64,000 nt of DNA from Eutrigla gurnardus. Its lineage: Eukaryota; Chordata; Actinopteri; Perciformes; Triglidae. The DNA lies in NCBI GenBank assembly GCA_963514095.1, contig OY741266.1:29398355-29462354 (forward strand). The letters run 5' to 3'. The notes beneath the pieces were generated by a model. It searched no databases, was not told the DNA's origin, and was given only the letters and a program-made list of their open reading frames with translations. A program made the translations under genes and the position numbers. Positions 24,851 through 37,609 of this stretch are shown piece by piece (position 1 is the stretch's first letter; each line of letters starts with the position of its first letter).

Positions 24851-25103
24851 AGAGCACACACAACCACACACACAGAGGGACACAACCACACACACAGAGG
24901 GACACAAACACACATTCATAGCACCTCTTCGTCCGCTTCCTAAGTGTTCGTGTCTCGATCGTTCGAGTCCCCCGACGGCCGGAGCCCAGCGGTACGCAGC
25001 GGCGGGAGGCGTTAATGATGTGAGGGCTCTGTGTGTTCTCTGCTGGGAGCGATCTGTTGTGTGTTAGCTGCTGTCTGTCACCACACGAAGGAAAAAACAT
25101 CTT

Positions 25104-25104
<1 letters not shown>

Positions 25105-25181
<77 letters not shown>
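25105..25181. repeat. (TG)n microsatellite
   Basis: 77 bp of TG. A second, shorter array lies at 25288-25323. Confidence 0.95.
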
Positions 25182-25183
<2 letters not shown>

Positions 25184-25283
25184 AAAGAGTGCGTCTGATT
25201 TTCCATTTTGCAGTTGCTCTGCATATTAAAAATCATGAATCTCCCGACCGCCCTCCCTGCCAAACAACACTCAGACAACTTTA

Positions 25284-25327
<44 letters not shown>

Positions 25328-26250
25328 GGTTATGAGGCCTGCGCTTTGCGTCACCGTTCCCTTTTTATAATTCAGATTTGTTGGAAGTGTTCATGTTGTG
25401 TTTTGTGTGGGCGTGTGAGGTCATGACGATGTACTTTCTACTTCTGCTTCATATCTGCGCCAGTAGTTTTATTTATAGTTATATATTTTTTATTTATTTA
25501 GCAGCAAGGTGATCTCTCTCTGTTTTATGTCCTTTTTCCTTCCTCTGCTCTCGTTGAGTCGTATTATATTACGTTAGACATTCTAAGGTCTTGTTCAGAC
25601 TGCCGGTTCAAATCTGTGTATTGAGGTTTCCAGTTTGTGTACAGCATAAACACAACAAAATAATATGTGTTTTTTAGAATCCAAACCAGGTTCGGAGGTG
25701 ACTTAGCGATGTGATCGTATTTCAAAGAGTGGAAGTGCTGAGAAGAATCCACACATGTGGCACTTCCTGTCTGCGTTCACTCGTCGGGATGGGGTTAAAT
25801 GCCTGGTGTCCTTTCAAAATAAATGTCTTCCACATGACATTAGGTTTAACTTTTAGGTTTAGGGAAACAAAAAACGTGGTTGACTTTAGTAACTCGTCAT
25901 TTTAGCAAGTTACAAAATGGTGTTATATCTCCAGACCTGCAGACCTGATTGGGTCTAATCAGCTACATGGGGCTCAGCTGGGCCCGGGGAGCTACCCTGA
26001 ATAGCCTGAGCAGCAGCAGCACTGGGTGGACCTCGACTGGATCCTCCCATCCATTCCACTTATTTTTGCTTTTTATATTTTATATATTTTTTTATAGGTG
26101 TACCTATACTATGTCACTCCCATTTTCTTGCCACAGCCGTACTGTGAAAGAAAGAAAAAAGACGGGATTTGAACTCACATCCTTCAAAATGTGGGTGCGA
26201 GGACATCGGACGGCAAGGACAGGTAGGCCAGGCCCAGAGGTGTGTGTGTT

Positions 26251-26346
<96 letters not shown>

Positions 26347-27340
26347 CCGCCATCACAAAAGCTGTTTGTCGGTAATTCACGTCAATCTCAACTTGCGGAT
26401 TAACATCATCAACGTGAAAGAAGTTAGCGTTAGTGTTTAAAACATTCACATTAATCAAACATTGATTTAAAAACTTTTACAGCGTAAAGAAACCTTTAAA
26501 ATGCACAGAATAACAAGCGACTACACTTTGATTGGTATCTTTTTTGTTTTAAGGCCCTGAATGTTTCAGTTAAGATGCAAATTTGAATTCTCTGCTGCTG
26601 TTGAACCTTTTTTAACATTATTTTCTTGTTTTCATGATTTAATTTCTTGTTTTACTTGCATTCCCCTCTTCTCTTGTTTCTTGCAAAGTACTTTAACTGT
26701 CAGCCTCTGTTAGCAAACAGTCGCTTAATTAGATACGTTGGTTTATTATCGGAAATCCAGTTGGCATTGTATTTGAGTGTTTTAGCTCTGTTTTGATCTC
26801 CACCACCTCCTGAGGGAAATATTTAGCTTCTAAATGCTTCGCCATGTTCACCAGCTGGTAATGTTGTCTGTCGTTTTTATTTTTTGGTGCTGGGCAGGAA
26901 GTGAACAGTGTTTTGTTTGTTTTCGTAAACCTTAACACTGGAAAATAGCGATGAGAGCCGAGAGACTGAAGCGAATCCGTGACGTTGCACGTCGTGAACC
27001 AAAACAACGAGCTGAGAGACACTAAACAGTTGCACAGCTCGTGACGTGGTACGAGATGAGCCGGCTGACACTTTGTGTCCGTCATCGGGACCATCAGTCT
27101 CTGGAGTCTGGTTACCGCGGTTACGCTGACTCGCCGTCTTCCCCTGGATAAACAACCGAGAGCTGCAGTTGGCCGGTGTCAGAATAAACATTAGAATTTT
27201 TCCACAGCCTGAAAACTTTAAGCCGGGCCAAATGAAACACAAACGTTGGTGCTGCAGCTTCCAAGAAAGTAAACCGACTAAAAGATTTATCATCCGGTGG
27301 AACGCCGGCGCCTTCCATTTTTTATTTCTGCTGCTTTTTG
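25182..27340. other. intergenic, no gene seen
   Basis: Contains a TG array at 26253-26344 and AT-rich sequence. Open frames on both strands at 26.7-27.4 kb are unrelated to each other and lack recognisable content. Confidence 0.55.
26253..26344. repeat. (TG)n microsatellite
   Basis: 92 bp of TG, preceded by a short TG run at 26241. Confidence 0.95.
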
Positions 27341-27359
27341 TTTGTTTCGTCGGCATAAA

Positions 27360-27800
27360 CCCGACGGTGGACGGTGGTGCAGATGGACGAGGCGGATTAA
27401 AGGGGCACTTCAAGACGCGCCAAACCCCTCAGACCCGACACCCTTTCAGATATCCGCATTAGACCGCCGTAATCTAATTCCTCGGCTATCGTCTTACAAA
27501 TCGAATCATGACACACCGCTCATATTCAATATCACGGAAACCTCCAGCCTTTTAGTTTGGCCTCTCAAACCGCCGTGTAAAAGCTTCATCACGGGTCCAA
27601 GCTGATGAAATTACCCTCTATTATCCCCCCCCGCCCCCCGCCTCGCTCTCGTCTTCCCCCTCCCGACTCTCGTTCCCCACATTGAGTCTTACTTGAAGTA
27701 GTGTGCAGATTTAATTTACAGGAGGACTCGCGAGCCACTTAGCCGCAATCTGGCTCAGTGTGCGAGGATTGATTGATTAGGTCTTATCTTGTTATCTGGG
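27360..27800. promoter_or_regulatory. candidate non-coding regulatory block
   Basis: Unique sequence with CGCATTAGACCGCCGTAATC, GATGAAATTACCCTCTATTA and GATTTAATTTACAGGAGGAC, interrupted by a C-rich run at 27626-27665. Balanced composition and absence of repeats suggest constraint. Confidence 0.25.
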
Positions 27801-27889
27801 TCTGTGGTGGTTTTGATGGGCCTGTTTGTTCTCTCACTAGTCTCTCAGTCTTTCTATCTGTATCCCTTTCCTTTTTATGTAATTTCATG

Positions 27890-28016
<127 letters not shown>

Positions 28017-28132
28017 TGGCCTGCAGCTTCTCCGTCTACTTTCGCTGCAATGTGGGAATCAGACACTGATAAGGACGGATTGTCTTGCAAGATCAGAATT
28101 AGGAAATTACATGCTTTCCCATCGTGGACTCC

Positions 28133-28160
28133 CCCACCCCCCCCCCCCCCCCCCCCCCCC
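28133..28160. repeat. poly-C run
   Basis: About 27 C in a run broken by a single A. The complementary strand is a poly-G run with G-quadruplex potential. Its length may be unreliable in assembly. Confidence 0.9.
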
Positions 28161-28329
28161 CTCGACCACGAGCCCACATTGTTTCTCAGAATCTCTTTGC
28201 TCAAATTGCTCGACTGTAAAGGCCGGCTAAGTAAATACTCCACCGGTGCCGTTTCAGCTGAGAGGGCTGGTCATTGTAGTTTTTTTTATCTATTTAGTTC
28301 CAGCCAAATGTTTCCAGGTGTAATTTGAA

Positions 28330-29280
28330 TTGAAAGGTAAACTGGTATGCGGTCCTGCAGTGCTGGAAGCAGGTGAAGTGGAATGAGTCCACATTAAGAC
28401 GGTTTACGTACAAGGAAGTTGGTTTGAAGTTGCTCTCAGTTTACTACAAACACGGCCGATACGGTTACCCATAACACCCTTCTCTGACACGAGAATAAAC
28501 TTTATTTCTAGAGCACTTATAAAAACAAAGTGCTTCCCAAAAAGAAAAAAACTTACTGAGGTGAAAGATAAAATACACAAACGGTAAGATTACAACAATA
28601 ACCAATAACAAAAGACTAAAAAGACGATTTTGACTTATTTCCTCGGCAGCTCGGAGCCTTGCAGGTCTTTATTATGAAAGTTCTGTCCCCTTTTAGTTTT
28701 CATCCTGGACTCTGCAGACCACCAGAGACCACTTGGATAACGGTTCAGGGATTGAAAAGCTTTAGTCTGGAACCAGGCCGACAAGAGCCTTAATCAATGA
28801 AAACGTATAATCAATCCTAAAACAAATTGGGAGGAGATGTCAAATCTGAACTATCCCTTTTTAACGTTTTAATAATTTCTGCTCATCTGCTTCAGTGAAT
28901 TTGTTGTTTAGCGTTAAATAGGTTTCACTGAAGCAGTTAAAACATCTGAACTGGCTTCTAATTGGTCAGATTGTAATATTTTGCATACCTCCAAATAAAG
29001 TTATCGTAACCCATGGCGACCCTGACTTTGCATGAACCTTTAGAGTTCTCATGTCCTGGTCCTGCTCTCAGACCTCCTGCCTTCCTCACCTCGCTGTCAC
29101 CTTTTTTTTTTTTTGGCTTAAAATCTAAACTCACCCCTCCCACTTCCTCACCCTAAATTAGACCCCCCCCCCCCACCCATCCACCCTCCTCCTCCTCGCT
29201 CCTCCATCCGTCCTCGCCACCTGCGCCGCTGCTCCTCATCCTGGACTCAAACCCACATCCAGTCTTTTCCCACCGTCTGC
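28330..29280. other. intergenic, dispersed-repeat fragment, no gene seen
   Basis: Includes the AACTTTATT repeat fragment at 28495-28640, a T run at 29103, and a C run at 29163-29176. Confidence 0.55.
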
Positions 29281-29288
29281 CCTAACCC

Positions 29289-29289
<1 letters not shown>

Positions 29290-29352
<63 letters not shown>
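29290..29352. repeat. (CA)n microsatellite
   Basis: 63 bp of CA. Two more CA arrays follow at 29820-29884 and 30001-30081. Confidence 0.95.
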
Positions 29353-29353
<1 letters not shown>

Positions 29354-29354
29354 C

Positions 29355-29560
29355 GCCAGGTTCTCTCTAATGACGTCCTCGGAGTATAATTAGTCTGGCC
29401 AATTAACAGCAGTAACGATGCTTGCATTCATTATGTCAAATTACACTGTGCTGACAAAGTGTCAACTCAGCGCTGCTCACCTGCTGAGGCCATCGGCGTC
29501 TGCGTGAGTTCACGGCTGCGTTCTCGCTAGTTTATTAAATCCTACTTCATCACTCCACGG
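29355..29560. promoter_or_regulatory. candidate non-coding regulatory block
   Basis: GAGTATAATTAGTCTGGCCA, ATTAACAGCAGTAACG and CTGACAAAGTGTCAACTCAG (containing an ACACTTTGTC-type inverted repeat) in unique sequence flanked by CA arrays. Confidence 0.25.
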
Positions 29561-29813
29561 ATGAAGAATCACACATACACACACACATATATATGCTCAT
29601 TCAATTAGCACATGAGCAGAAGATCTGTTATTCTGGTGCCCGTTGTCGTGGTGATGCTCTTGTGGCCAGAAATAAGGCCCGTGAAACCAGTTGGATCGGT
29701 ACATTGCATTATTAAATCATAGATGATATTGATTTTCTGTGTGTGTACAGTGTTATTAAATGCTATATATTACTATGAGTTGGAAGCTGTGGTCTGTGTC
29801 GCATGAGATGTGA

Positions 29814-29819
<6 letters not shown>

Positions 29820-29888
<69 letters not shown>

Positions 29889-29997
29889 TTGCATAACACA
29901 GATGAATGTGAGGCAGGGGGGCGGAGCCTGGAGGGGATGGAGGTGGATTCATCTTAATTAGCATCTCAGTCCTCTGGAGGTAAACTACTCTGCTGGG

Positions 29998-30081
<84 letters not shown>
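29820..30081. repeat. pair of (CA)n arrays flanking a 116-bp unique island
   Basis: CA at 29820-29884 and 30001-30081. The island between them contains CATCTTAATTAGCATCTCAG. Confidence 0.95.
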
Positions 30082-30083
<2 letters not shown>

Positions 30084-30529
30084 AAGATGTGGAAGATGTA
30101 CTTGGATTGTTTACTTAAGTAAAAGTAGCTATAAAAATACTCCATCACAAGGAGTGTTATTAATAAAATACCCGTCTTGGCTCCGTGAAGTCCATTAATT
30201 CCTGATAATGACACCTGGAGGAGTTTTTCATCATCCAAAGACATAAGTAACTGTCCCAAAGACATGTTTCAAATTCTGTGTCTTAACCTTGATGCCTCCA
30301 TGTCTCACTACGTCTGTGTAAATTGAAAGAAGTTGCTTCTCAGCAAAGCTAGAATTTCATATTATCTCATTTCAAGACCAAAGACCGTCTCCAGGATATT
30401 CCCTCACTGCGATCAATCCTGCAACTGAAGCTTATTTCTCTTCACGTTTTAGCACAAGCTAAGAAATGTAAATGTACATTTACCTGAACGCAATGTTTCC
30501 CCAAAGCCAGCCTGCTCTCAAAGATTGAA

Positions 30530-30740
30530 AAGGCCGTCAGAAGATCTTTACAACCCAGTCTCACTTTGGAAACCCATCCGTGTCATTATTAGAAGTATAA
30601 AACATGTGAAACTGGAGGAAGGCTCCAACAAACACAGGACTTTCACCCAGCAGACTGCTATTCATGTCCTGTGTGAAACCAAGTCAACGTTAAGGTTGTA
30701 AACGGAGTTAAATTACAAAACAGTTACTCCATGAACGTAA
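30530..30740 (+). repeat. dispersed repeat family 2, copy 1
   Basis: CAACAAACACAGGACTTTCA and GTCCTGTGTGAAACCAAGTC recur in diverged form at 37790-37960 (CAAACAAACGCAGGACTTTC). I recognise the motif as a dispersed fish repeat from memory. Confidence 0.55.
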
Positions 30741-31004
30741 TCATTCTACCTTGCATACTTATTTGAACTCAAACCACAACCTTTTGCGAAGATAAGTAGT
30801 TTTAGTGCATAAGGCCACTATAAAACTAAGTAGATCTTTATTTTGAAAGGACACGTTGCAATAGTACAGAGAACAAAACATGCTGGTTTTAGTTTTAATC
30901 CTAATAAAAAGTTCTTACACTAGAACATATTTTATATTTATGCATATGGGGCTCATACTTTTGCCAACAACACACACTTAAACACAGACTTGATCCAGGC
31001 GGAG

Positions 31005-31325
31005 GACCGGGACCTGAGCAGTCCTCCGGTAGGCAATTAGCCGGTGAAGTGATACGGACATGCGAGCGTGGCCTCCGACAAACACACAAATACACACTCA
31101 CGCACACACAAGAGGCAGAGCTGGCTTGCTCTCTTGATAGGCAATTAACTTACTTCAGACACCTCATCAGCAAGTTAACAAAAAAAATTCCCCCTTTTTT
31201 TTATCGGACACACAAACACGCACACGTCCTCGCGGCTTTGCATATGCAGTGTTCATTGAAGCATTGATATGCAGCGTGAGAGGGAGAATCTGTTCCCACT
31301 GCTCGCGCCTTAGCATTGCTAAATT
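31005..31325. promoter_or_regulatory. candidate non-coding regulatory block
   Basis: GGTAGGCAATTAGCCGGTGA, TAGGCAATTAACTTACTTCA and TTTGCATATGCAGTGTTCAT (an octamer-like ATGCATAT core) lie in unique sequence between CA tracts. Confidence 0.3.
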
Positions 31326-31331
31326 CAAATG

Positions 31332-31376
31332 CACACACAGACACACACACACAGACACACACGCACACACACACAG

Positions 31377-31402
<26 letters not shown>
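31332..31402. repeat. (CA)n with CAGA interruptions
   Basis: 71 bp of interrupted CA repeat. Confidence 0.9.
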
Positions 31403-31407
<5 letters not shown>

Positions 31408-31409
31408 AA

Positions 31410-31720
31410 CACCCATTGGAGGGATCAGGGGGCAGATGATTCGTCTGGAGTCCTGCTGAGTTAAGTAATCACGCTCGGGTGTTTAATCACTAACGAGAAC
31501 CTGATGATGCTCTTTAATTAACACAACGCTAATTGAAGAGGGCTGGCGAATCACAGCTCTCGGTGCTGTCTGTTATTTGAATAATTAGGAAGCCACGGAT
31601 TGTGGGCGAGGAGCCTCCGGCTGTAGAAGGGTCAGGATCGGTTTGTGTAGCCTGGTGAGATTTATCGGAGGAGATCTTTTGGCGTGGAAGTGTTTGTCAG
31701 TCTTACTGATAATTAGTAGG
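31410..31720. promoter_or_regulatory. candidate non-coding regulatory block rich in homeodomain motifs
   Basis: TTTAATCACTAACGAGAACC, GCTCTTTAATTAACACAACG, GCTAATTGAAGAGGGCTGGC and TTGAATAATTAGGAAGCCAC give five TAAT-type cores in 150 bp of unique sequence. This is one of the best enhancer-like blocks in the desert. Confidence 0.35.
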
Positions 31721-31899
31721 TGATATGAGGTGTGATGCCGTACGCCTTCTTAGCAAATGTTTCTGCAAGTTGGAATCTGAAATGTCTGTGGTGCTTCAGA
31801 CAGAACGCGAACAGAATTTTTGTTTTGCGCGACGTTGACCACAGGCTCATTTGTGTTAAATTTGCGGCCGGGGGACTAACCTCCATGTACGACAATGTT

Positions 31900-32145
31900 T
31901 CATCAATCAGGGCTGAAATAACCACTTTTCAAGTCCCACATACACCGGGAAACCAAATGTCGTCCTATCTTGGTTCATAACATCACCCAGAGGTTCCTTG
32001 GTGAATAAAAAAAAAGGCCTCTCCATTATTTAACAGGCTATACTATGCAGTTATGTCATTGTGGGCTGAACTAATATTTCAAAAGAATAGGAGTAATAGT
32101 ATTGGTAAAAATAGTAAAAGTTAAACATTTCAATTTTCTGCTGCC
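31900..32145 (+). repeat. dispersed repeat family 3, copy 1
   Basis: ACATCACCCAGAGGTTCC and GGCCTCTCCATTATTTAACA through AGTAATAGTATTGGTAAAAA match 37620-37770, where the same words appear in the same order. Confidence 0.75.
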
Positions 32146-32154
32146 CCTAACATT

Positions 32155-32403
32155 CGCCTATGCTAAAAGCCAGCACTGCAGCTGATACTAAGGGCCGGCG
32201 CTGCAGCGTATGCTAAGGGCCAGAGTGGCAGCTGATACTAAGGGCCGGCGCGCCAGCATATGCTAAGTGCCAGTGCTGTAGCCTTTACGAAGGGCTGGCT
32301 CTGCAGCTGATACTAAGGGCCAGAGTGGCAGCCAATACTAAGGGCCAGCACTGCAGCTGATACTAAGGGCCAGCGTGGCAGCCGATACTAAGGGCCGGCG
32401 CTG
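32155..32403 (+). repeat. 25-bp minisatellite, about ten copies
   Basis: The unit CAGCTGATACTAAGGGCCGG plus five bases recurs at exact 25-bp steps from 32179 to 32403, with one partial unit before. Units alternate between GGCGCTG and AGAGTGG endings, suggesting a 50-bp higher-order unit. Confidence 0.95.
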
Positions 32404-32703
32404 TGTTTTCTCAACTGCTGAAATCCAGATGACAAGCGGAGAGCTTCCTCAATCCTTTTTGTTCTACACAGATATTCATGTCTTGGTGCGGTGAATGTAG
32501 GAACACAATAATAGCCGTGATACATAATTTACCATGAACGTACACACGTGTAGAGGAGCTGAGCCTGTTGTAAACAACCAAGCAAACGTTCCCAAACTTA
32601 GAATCCGCTCCGGGTTTGCAGGTTTTTGATTCGACGGGGTTGATTAGAGAGTCTCCCTTTAAAAGTGGGGCGAGAAGTTTGGTGAAGTTTTTAATATGTT
32701 ACA

Positions 32704-32728
32704 TGGGGGGGGGGGGGGGGGGGGGGGG
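32704..32728. repeat. poly-G run (about 24 G)
   Basis: G-quadruplex-prone homopolymer. Similar G runs occur at 33232-33250 and 39747-39760. Confidence 0.9.
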
Positions 32729-32729
32729 A

Positions 32730-34140
32730 CTGGAGCCTAACATGGCAACACGGAAGGGTGGGATTAGTGTTTTGTTAATGAGGATTACCGTACGAACCGG
32801 TGAAAGGCAACTAAGCTGAGCACCGCTGTCATCAAACCGATTTACTTCCTGGCTCATATTTAGCAGGATTACCACACAATGTTATTGTAATTACAATTGT
32901 TCTACCCGTGAGACTGTTGAAGCTATTCTTGTCTGTTGTTATTTCACACTGCGTGGGTAATTTAGCGGCGAGCGAGTTTTACCGTCCTAGTCCCGGTATC
33001 ACGGTGCGGGACACCTCGTTTCAAACGTGTTGGGTTAAATCTGCGACGCTAACTTTGTTAGCATGTTGCAGGTGAAAGAAATACACCAACAACATAGCAA
33101 CAACTTTAGCTGCAAAAGCTTCAGAAGAAGATTAACCTGAGAAGCGTGGTCCTCTTTTACTTCCCCCAGAAGCCACCACTGTCTGTTTATAGGTTCCACA
33201 TGGGAAAAGGACAAAGGTTTAAACAGAGAGGAGGGGGGGGGGGGGGGGGGATTCAGAAGATAATTAAGGAGGGAGGAACAGGCAAACTATTGACGGAGGC
33301 ACGGAGGAGGGATTGGGAGCACAGAGGATAACAGAGGAGAGGAAGCTACCTTTTGTTGCGTCTCAAACAAGTGGATCAACTCCACTGCTTCTCAAGCGCC
33401 ATGAATATGTATTATATCAGGTTATTCATCCGACGCCATTGTTTCCCGCTCCAAATTACGTCCTGACACTGAGGGAACACAAAAGAAAATTTCAGGGAAA
33501 TAAAAAAAAAAAACGTAACAAAAACAGAAAAAAGAGACGGAGCTGTTCTTTTTATGTCCACAGGTTCTTTTGTGGCATTAGAGGAATCCGGAGAGACGAC
33601 TCGCTTTTATTCGACTGCATAATGGCGTCTTTTGAGGGAAAACGGCTCTAATTAACATCTATTTGAATAATCTGATTATTCTACATTCATTAAAATGTGC
33701 TGGTGAGAAAGCAGGAATGCATCTTTTTTGTCATTTCGCACTAATTCACCAAAGGTAGTAATACAAGAAATACTGAACGTTAAACCTCTTTTTTTTTTAA
33801 AGATGTGGCTCATTAAGGGCTCACTGCTGGATTGGTTTCAGAAATATCATGTGAGGACTTGGATGCAGATTTCAGATCTTCCCATGTATTTTATTGATAG
33901 ATTAATGTATTTTCATTATTCTATTCTGGACAACGGATCCATCCAGATTGAGGCGACAATCTCTGTGTGGTTGTGTGAGTCGGGATGAATCCGAATGACT
34001 CATTTGTTTCATTAATGTTTTGTTAAATATAAAATGTGCATCAGCCAATCGGGAACAATTGCAATCACTTTGGTAATCCCTTCATCGGGTCGAATTTATT
34101 ATTTGTCTAATACTGAGTTTGAGCTAATGCCATAGTCTAT
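32730..34140. other. intergenic, no gene seen
   Basis: A poly-G run lies at 33232-33250. Unique sequence at 33540-33700 (GGCTCTAATTAACATCTATT, AATAATCTGATTATTCTACA) may be regulatory. No exon recognised. Confidence 0.5.
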
Positions 34141-34144
34141 CTAA

Positions 34145-34330
34145 CAGGTTGTACTTGCTTTTCAGCGTTAACAGTTAGTCAACATGCTAACATGCTAAAC
34201 TAAGATTGGTGAACATGATACCGGTTAGCATTGTCATTGTAATCATGCAGATGTTAGCATTTAGCTCAAATCACTGGTCCTATCGTCGGACAGTAACAAA
34301 GAGCGACTGAGCTGAGAGAAAACCTTCAGA
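34145..34330 (+). repeat. dispersed fish repeat (TTAGCATTTAGCTC type)
   Basis: CATGCTAACATGCTAAACTA, GGTTAGCATTGTCATTGT and ATGTTAGCATTTAGCTCAAA form a motif series I know as widespread in teleost genomes. Single copy here, so the assignment rests on memory. Confidence 0.5.
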
Positions 34331-34339
34331 ATTCCGTAT

Positions 34340-35081
34340 ACGTCACATGACATTAACATAAAATAAAATAACAATGTACGTCGTTAGCTTAAGTTACCAT
34401 ACTTAAGCTACCACGTTTCACGTTAACCGCGACCGTTTCTCGATGTTGATCACGCACAAACTACGTAAAAAATCTGTAGAGATGAGATCATGACTTCCTC
34501 ACAGTTAAGTCAGAGATACCAGGAATTATCACTGTGATGAAATCTCACTGAACTGAACAGGACATGTCAACAAATTGTTGGTACAACAGCTGTGACGCTA
34601 GCAGTCACATAGAAATAAAATCCTAATCATTAACATGCAGACCAACATTTTTGTAAATAAGCAACAGAAATCTCACCTGCACAACGTGCTTCCTTTCTGA
34701 TGTTTTGCTTTTTAAACAAATCTCAAATCTCATAAAGATGTAAAAAACAAAACATGCATATTTGTATCAATCTTTTTAACACAATCATTAAAGGACGGAT
34801 TAACGGACTGACTCTGATAAATGTTTTCCAAAGTGCTGCACAACAAGATCAAACACAATACATAGATAACACAATAGAAGCACAGTAAAAAGATTAATTA
34901 CACAATAGAAAGTAATAGAATAATATAAAATAAATTAAATGCATAAGATACAAAAACGCACGTATACACATAAAATCATAAAACCAACATCCTACATGGT
35001 GTCAGAAGCCAAAGACAAGAGAATGACGGGGAATAAGAGGAGTGATTGTGTTCCCATTTGCAAATCAAACAGTGGACATGA

Positions 35082-35116
<35 letters not shown>

Positions 35117-35669
35117 CAATATAGGTGGCGCTCACCTGGAGGGAACAGAGGAACAAGGGGCTAATTAGTGATGATGAGAAGTTAATTTAGTCAGACACCT
35201 CAGGTAATAGTCTCCCTCTTTCTCACCTTCCCTCTCCATCAAACGTTTTCCCCCCTCTGCATATTGCTTTTTTTTTTTTTACTCTCCAGCTTGACAATTT
35301 TCATGTTCAAACAAGGTGTCAAATGTTGTGTTTTGTGCTTCCCCCCCTCTCCTTCCTTCCTTCCTTCCTTCCTTTCGTTCTCCATCCGTCTGTCACACAT
35401 GCAAACGTGTATTCTTCAGAGATCGGAGAGCTGAGGTTGTCGAGTCGACTAAGTGGGAAATTACATTATCTACTGCTCTGACATTACTGGATTGTGTTGC
35501 TGTGTGTGTGTGTGTGTGATGGTGTGTGTGTGTGTGTGATGGTGTGTGTGTGTGTGTGTGATGGTTCCTGAGCTAAATGTTTGCTAGCAGGTGAGCCTGT
35601 TGTTGACAGATGGTGTTTGTGAGAGAAGCTCGCTCCCTGCAGAGTCTCACCCCAGGAAAATGCTCATGC

Positions 35670-35728
<59 letters not shown>

Positions 35729-36500
35729 GCTCATACATACATAGATCACTAACACACCAAACAAACAGGTGAGACGGATCACAAAGGAAACAAATACAAT
35801 CCGATTAGTAAAGAGAGGAAATGGTCAAGTGGGTGTATATTTATGTACTGCTGCCATTCCATCATGCACTTTGTGAAAGAAATGAGATTTGACTTTAAAA
35901 TTATTCATCTATACATAGGAATGAGATAGAATGATACAAACACACATCCTTGACCTATTAACCCATAAGAAAACCATGCATTCTTAAGGTTTAATGGCTA
36001 TAATATTAATGTATTGATGCAAGGAATAAACAATATAGAATGCAACGTAAGTTGAACAGCCTTAACAAAAGTAAAATCTCTATAATGGTCTCTAAGCAGC
36101 AGCTGAGTGGAGGCGAGTTACTCTGCAGTGTGTGTACTGTTTCGTTAGCTGTTAGCGGTTAGCTGTTAGCAGTCAGCCCAACACACCATCCAAAACAATA
36201 AAGGTCAGTGGTCGTATCAAACATATACTACTGTGAGTTCCCACAATCATGAGCGGCCCTCGAGCGTTCAGCCATAATAAAAGTTTGATGTTGCTGCAGC
36301 AGAATGCCAGATTAGCCGCGGACAGACACCGAGGTGCACAATCACTCACTCACTGGGGACACACATGCAACCGATGGGCAGAAATATAAACTCTACACAA
36401 ACAACATCGTGTTTATCTAAGTTTTCAAACTCAGACGTTATCGGGGAAGTGAAGCCGGCCAGACAGAGAAAAGTTTACATTTACAGCAAAAAACTCAAAT
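34340..36500. other. intergenic, no gene seen
   Basis: AT-rich. CA at 35083-35114 and 35671-35725, and three short TG blocks separated by ATGG at 35501-35561. Confidence 0.55.
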
Positions 36501-36524
36501 TCGCCAACGCGTGACAACATCTTC

Positions 36525-36905
36525 GACGGCAGCCATTTTGGGCCTCTGAGATTAATAGTCTGCCGGCGCTGCTTCCCATTAGCGGAGGCCGTCAGAGCGT
36601 GGCGAGTAGTCCCGATTAGAGCTGATGTCGGACTAAACAGCCTTTTAGGCCGGAGCCTGTTGTGTGTAATGAGACTTTAAGTGCGATGACGAGAGGAGTG
36701 AGTGGAAGGATGAACACGGCGGCGGTGACGGCAAGACATTAAACAACAACCATGCGGGTGACGTATGAAGTGACGCGAAACACGGGAGGAAGTTGAGAGG
36801 CAGACAGTCGACGTGTTGAGAGGAAAGAGAGAGAGAGACGGCGAGGGGAGGAGGCAAGCGAGTGAGCGCTCCTGTAATTAGTCAGTTAATTACATCTGGA
36901 TGATG
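36525..36905. promoter_or_regulatory. candidate regulatory block ending in paired TAATTA sites
   Basis: Unique, GC-balanced sequence. TAATTA occurs at 36875-36880 and 36887-36892, six bases apart in near-palindromic context. CAGCCATTTTGG at 36530 is YY1-like on the minus strand. Confidence 0.35.
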
Positions 36906-36935
36906 ATCTGCTCGGGGGGATGGATGTTGTTTGAG

Positions 36936-37045
<110 letters not shown>

Positions 37046-37049
37046 CCTT

Positions 37050-37260
37050 GGCGGCTGTGTACACTCCAGAAAGCGTTTACTGAAATGGGAGCTAATTCTC
37101 GCTGTCTGAGGCCATTACGGTATTAATTTAATTTGGGTTAGCTGTCGCTAGCTCATTAACACATCTAATTAATTCATTGACATCAGAATTAAGTTGTTTC
37201 GCTGCAACTGACACCTCTCTCTCGTATATAAGAGAGCGAGTGGGAGGAGAGGCGGCGACA
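37050..37260. promoter_or_regulatory. candidate regulatory block, TAAT-rich
   Basis: GGAGCTAATTCTCGCTGTCT, GGTATTAATTTAATTTGGGT, CATCTAATTAATTCATTGAC and CTCGCTAG-type words lie in unique sequence, ending at a TATATAAG followed by a GAGA-rich stretch. Confidence 0.35.
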
Positions 37261-37609
37261 GATTGAACGAGAAAACGGAGATGAGAGAGAGAGAGAGAGA
37301 GAGAGAGGGATGAATCATATACTGTATATCGGCAAAGAGAAAAATAAATACGTTTTTGTCAGCTGTGGCGAGTCGATGTATCGTGTAGGAAACGAGGAAG
37401 AGGAGTGGAAGGTAAGAGGTGAGGAAGATGGCTCTCCAAGGAACAAGATAAAGTTGGTTCTTGGGGTCATTTGAAAGGTGACCAAACAGGAAGTTACTCC
37501 CCTCTCCACGCCAGCGAGACGGAGGCGGGGCTTACCTCCACATAGACACCAACAACGTTTTAATCCATAATTGCCGAAATCACTGCTGTCACTGATTTGA
37601 AACCAAACG

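Noticed and set aside
26877..27413. 178-codon minus-strand open frame
   Set aside because: No recognisable domain, no repeat bias explaining it, but also no splice or promoter support; chance open frame is more likely.
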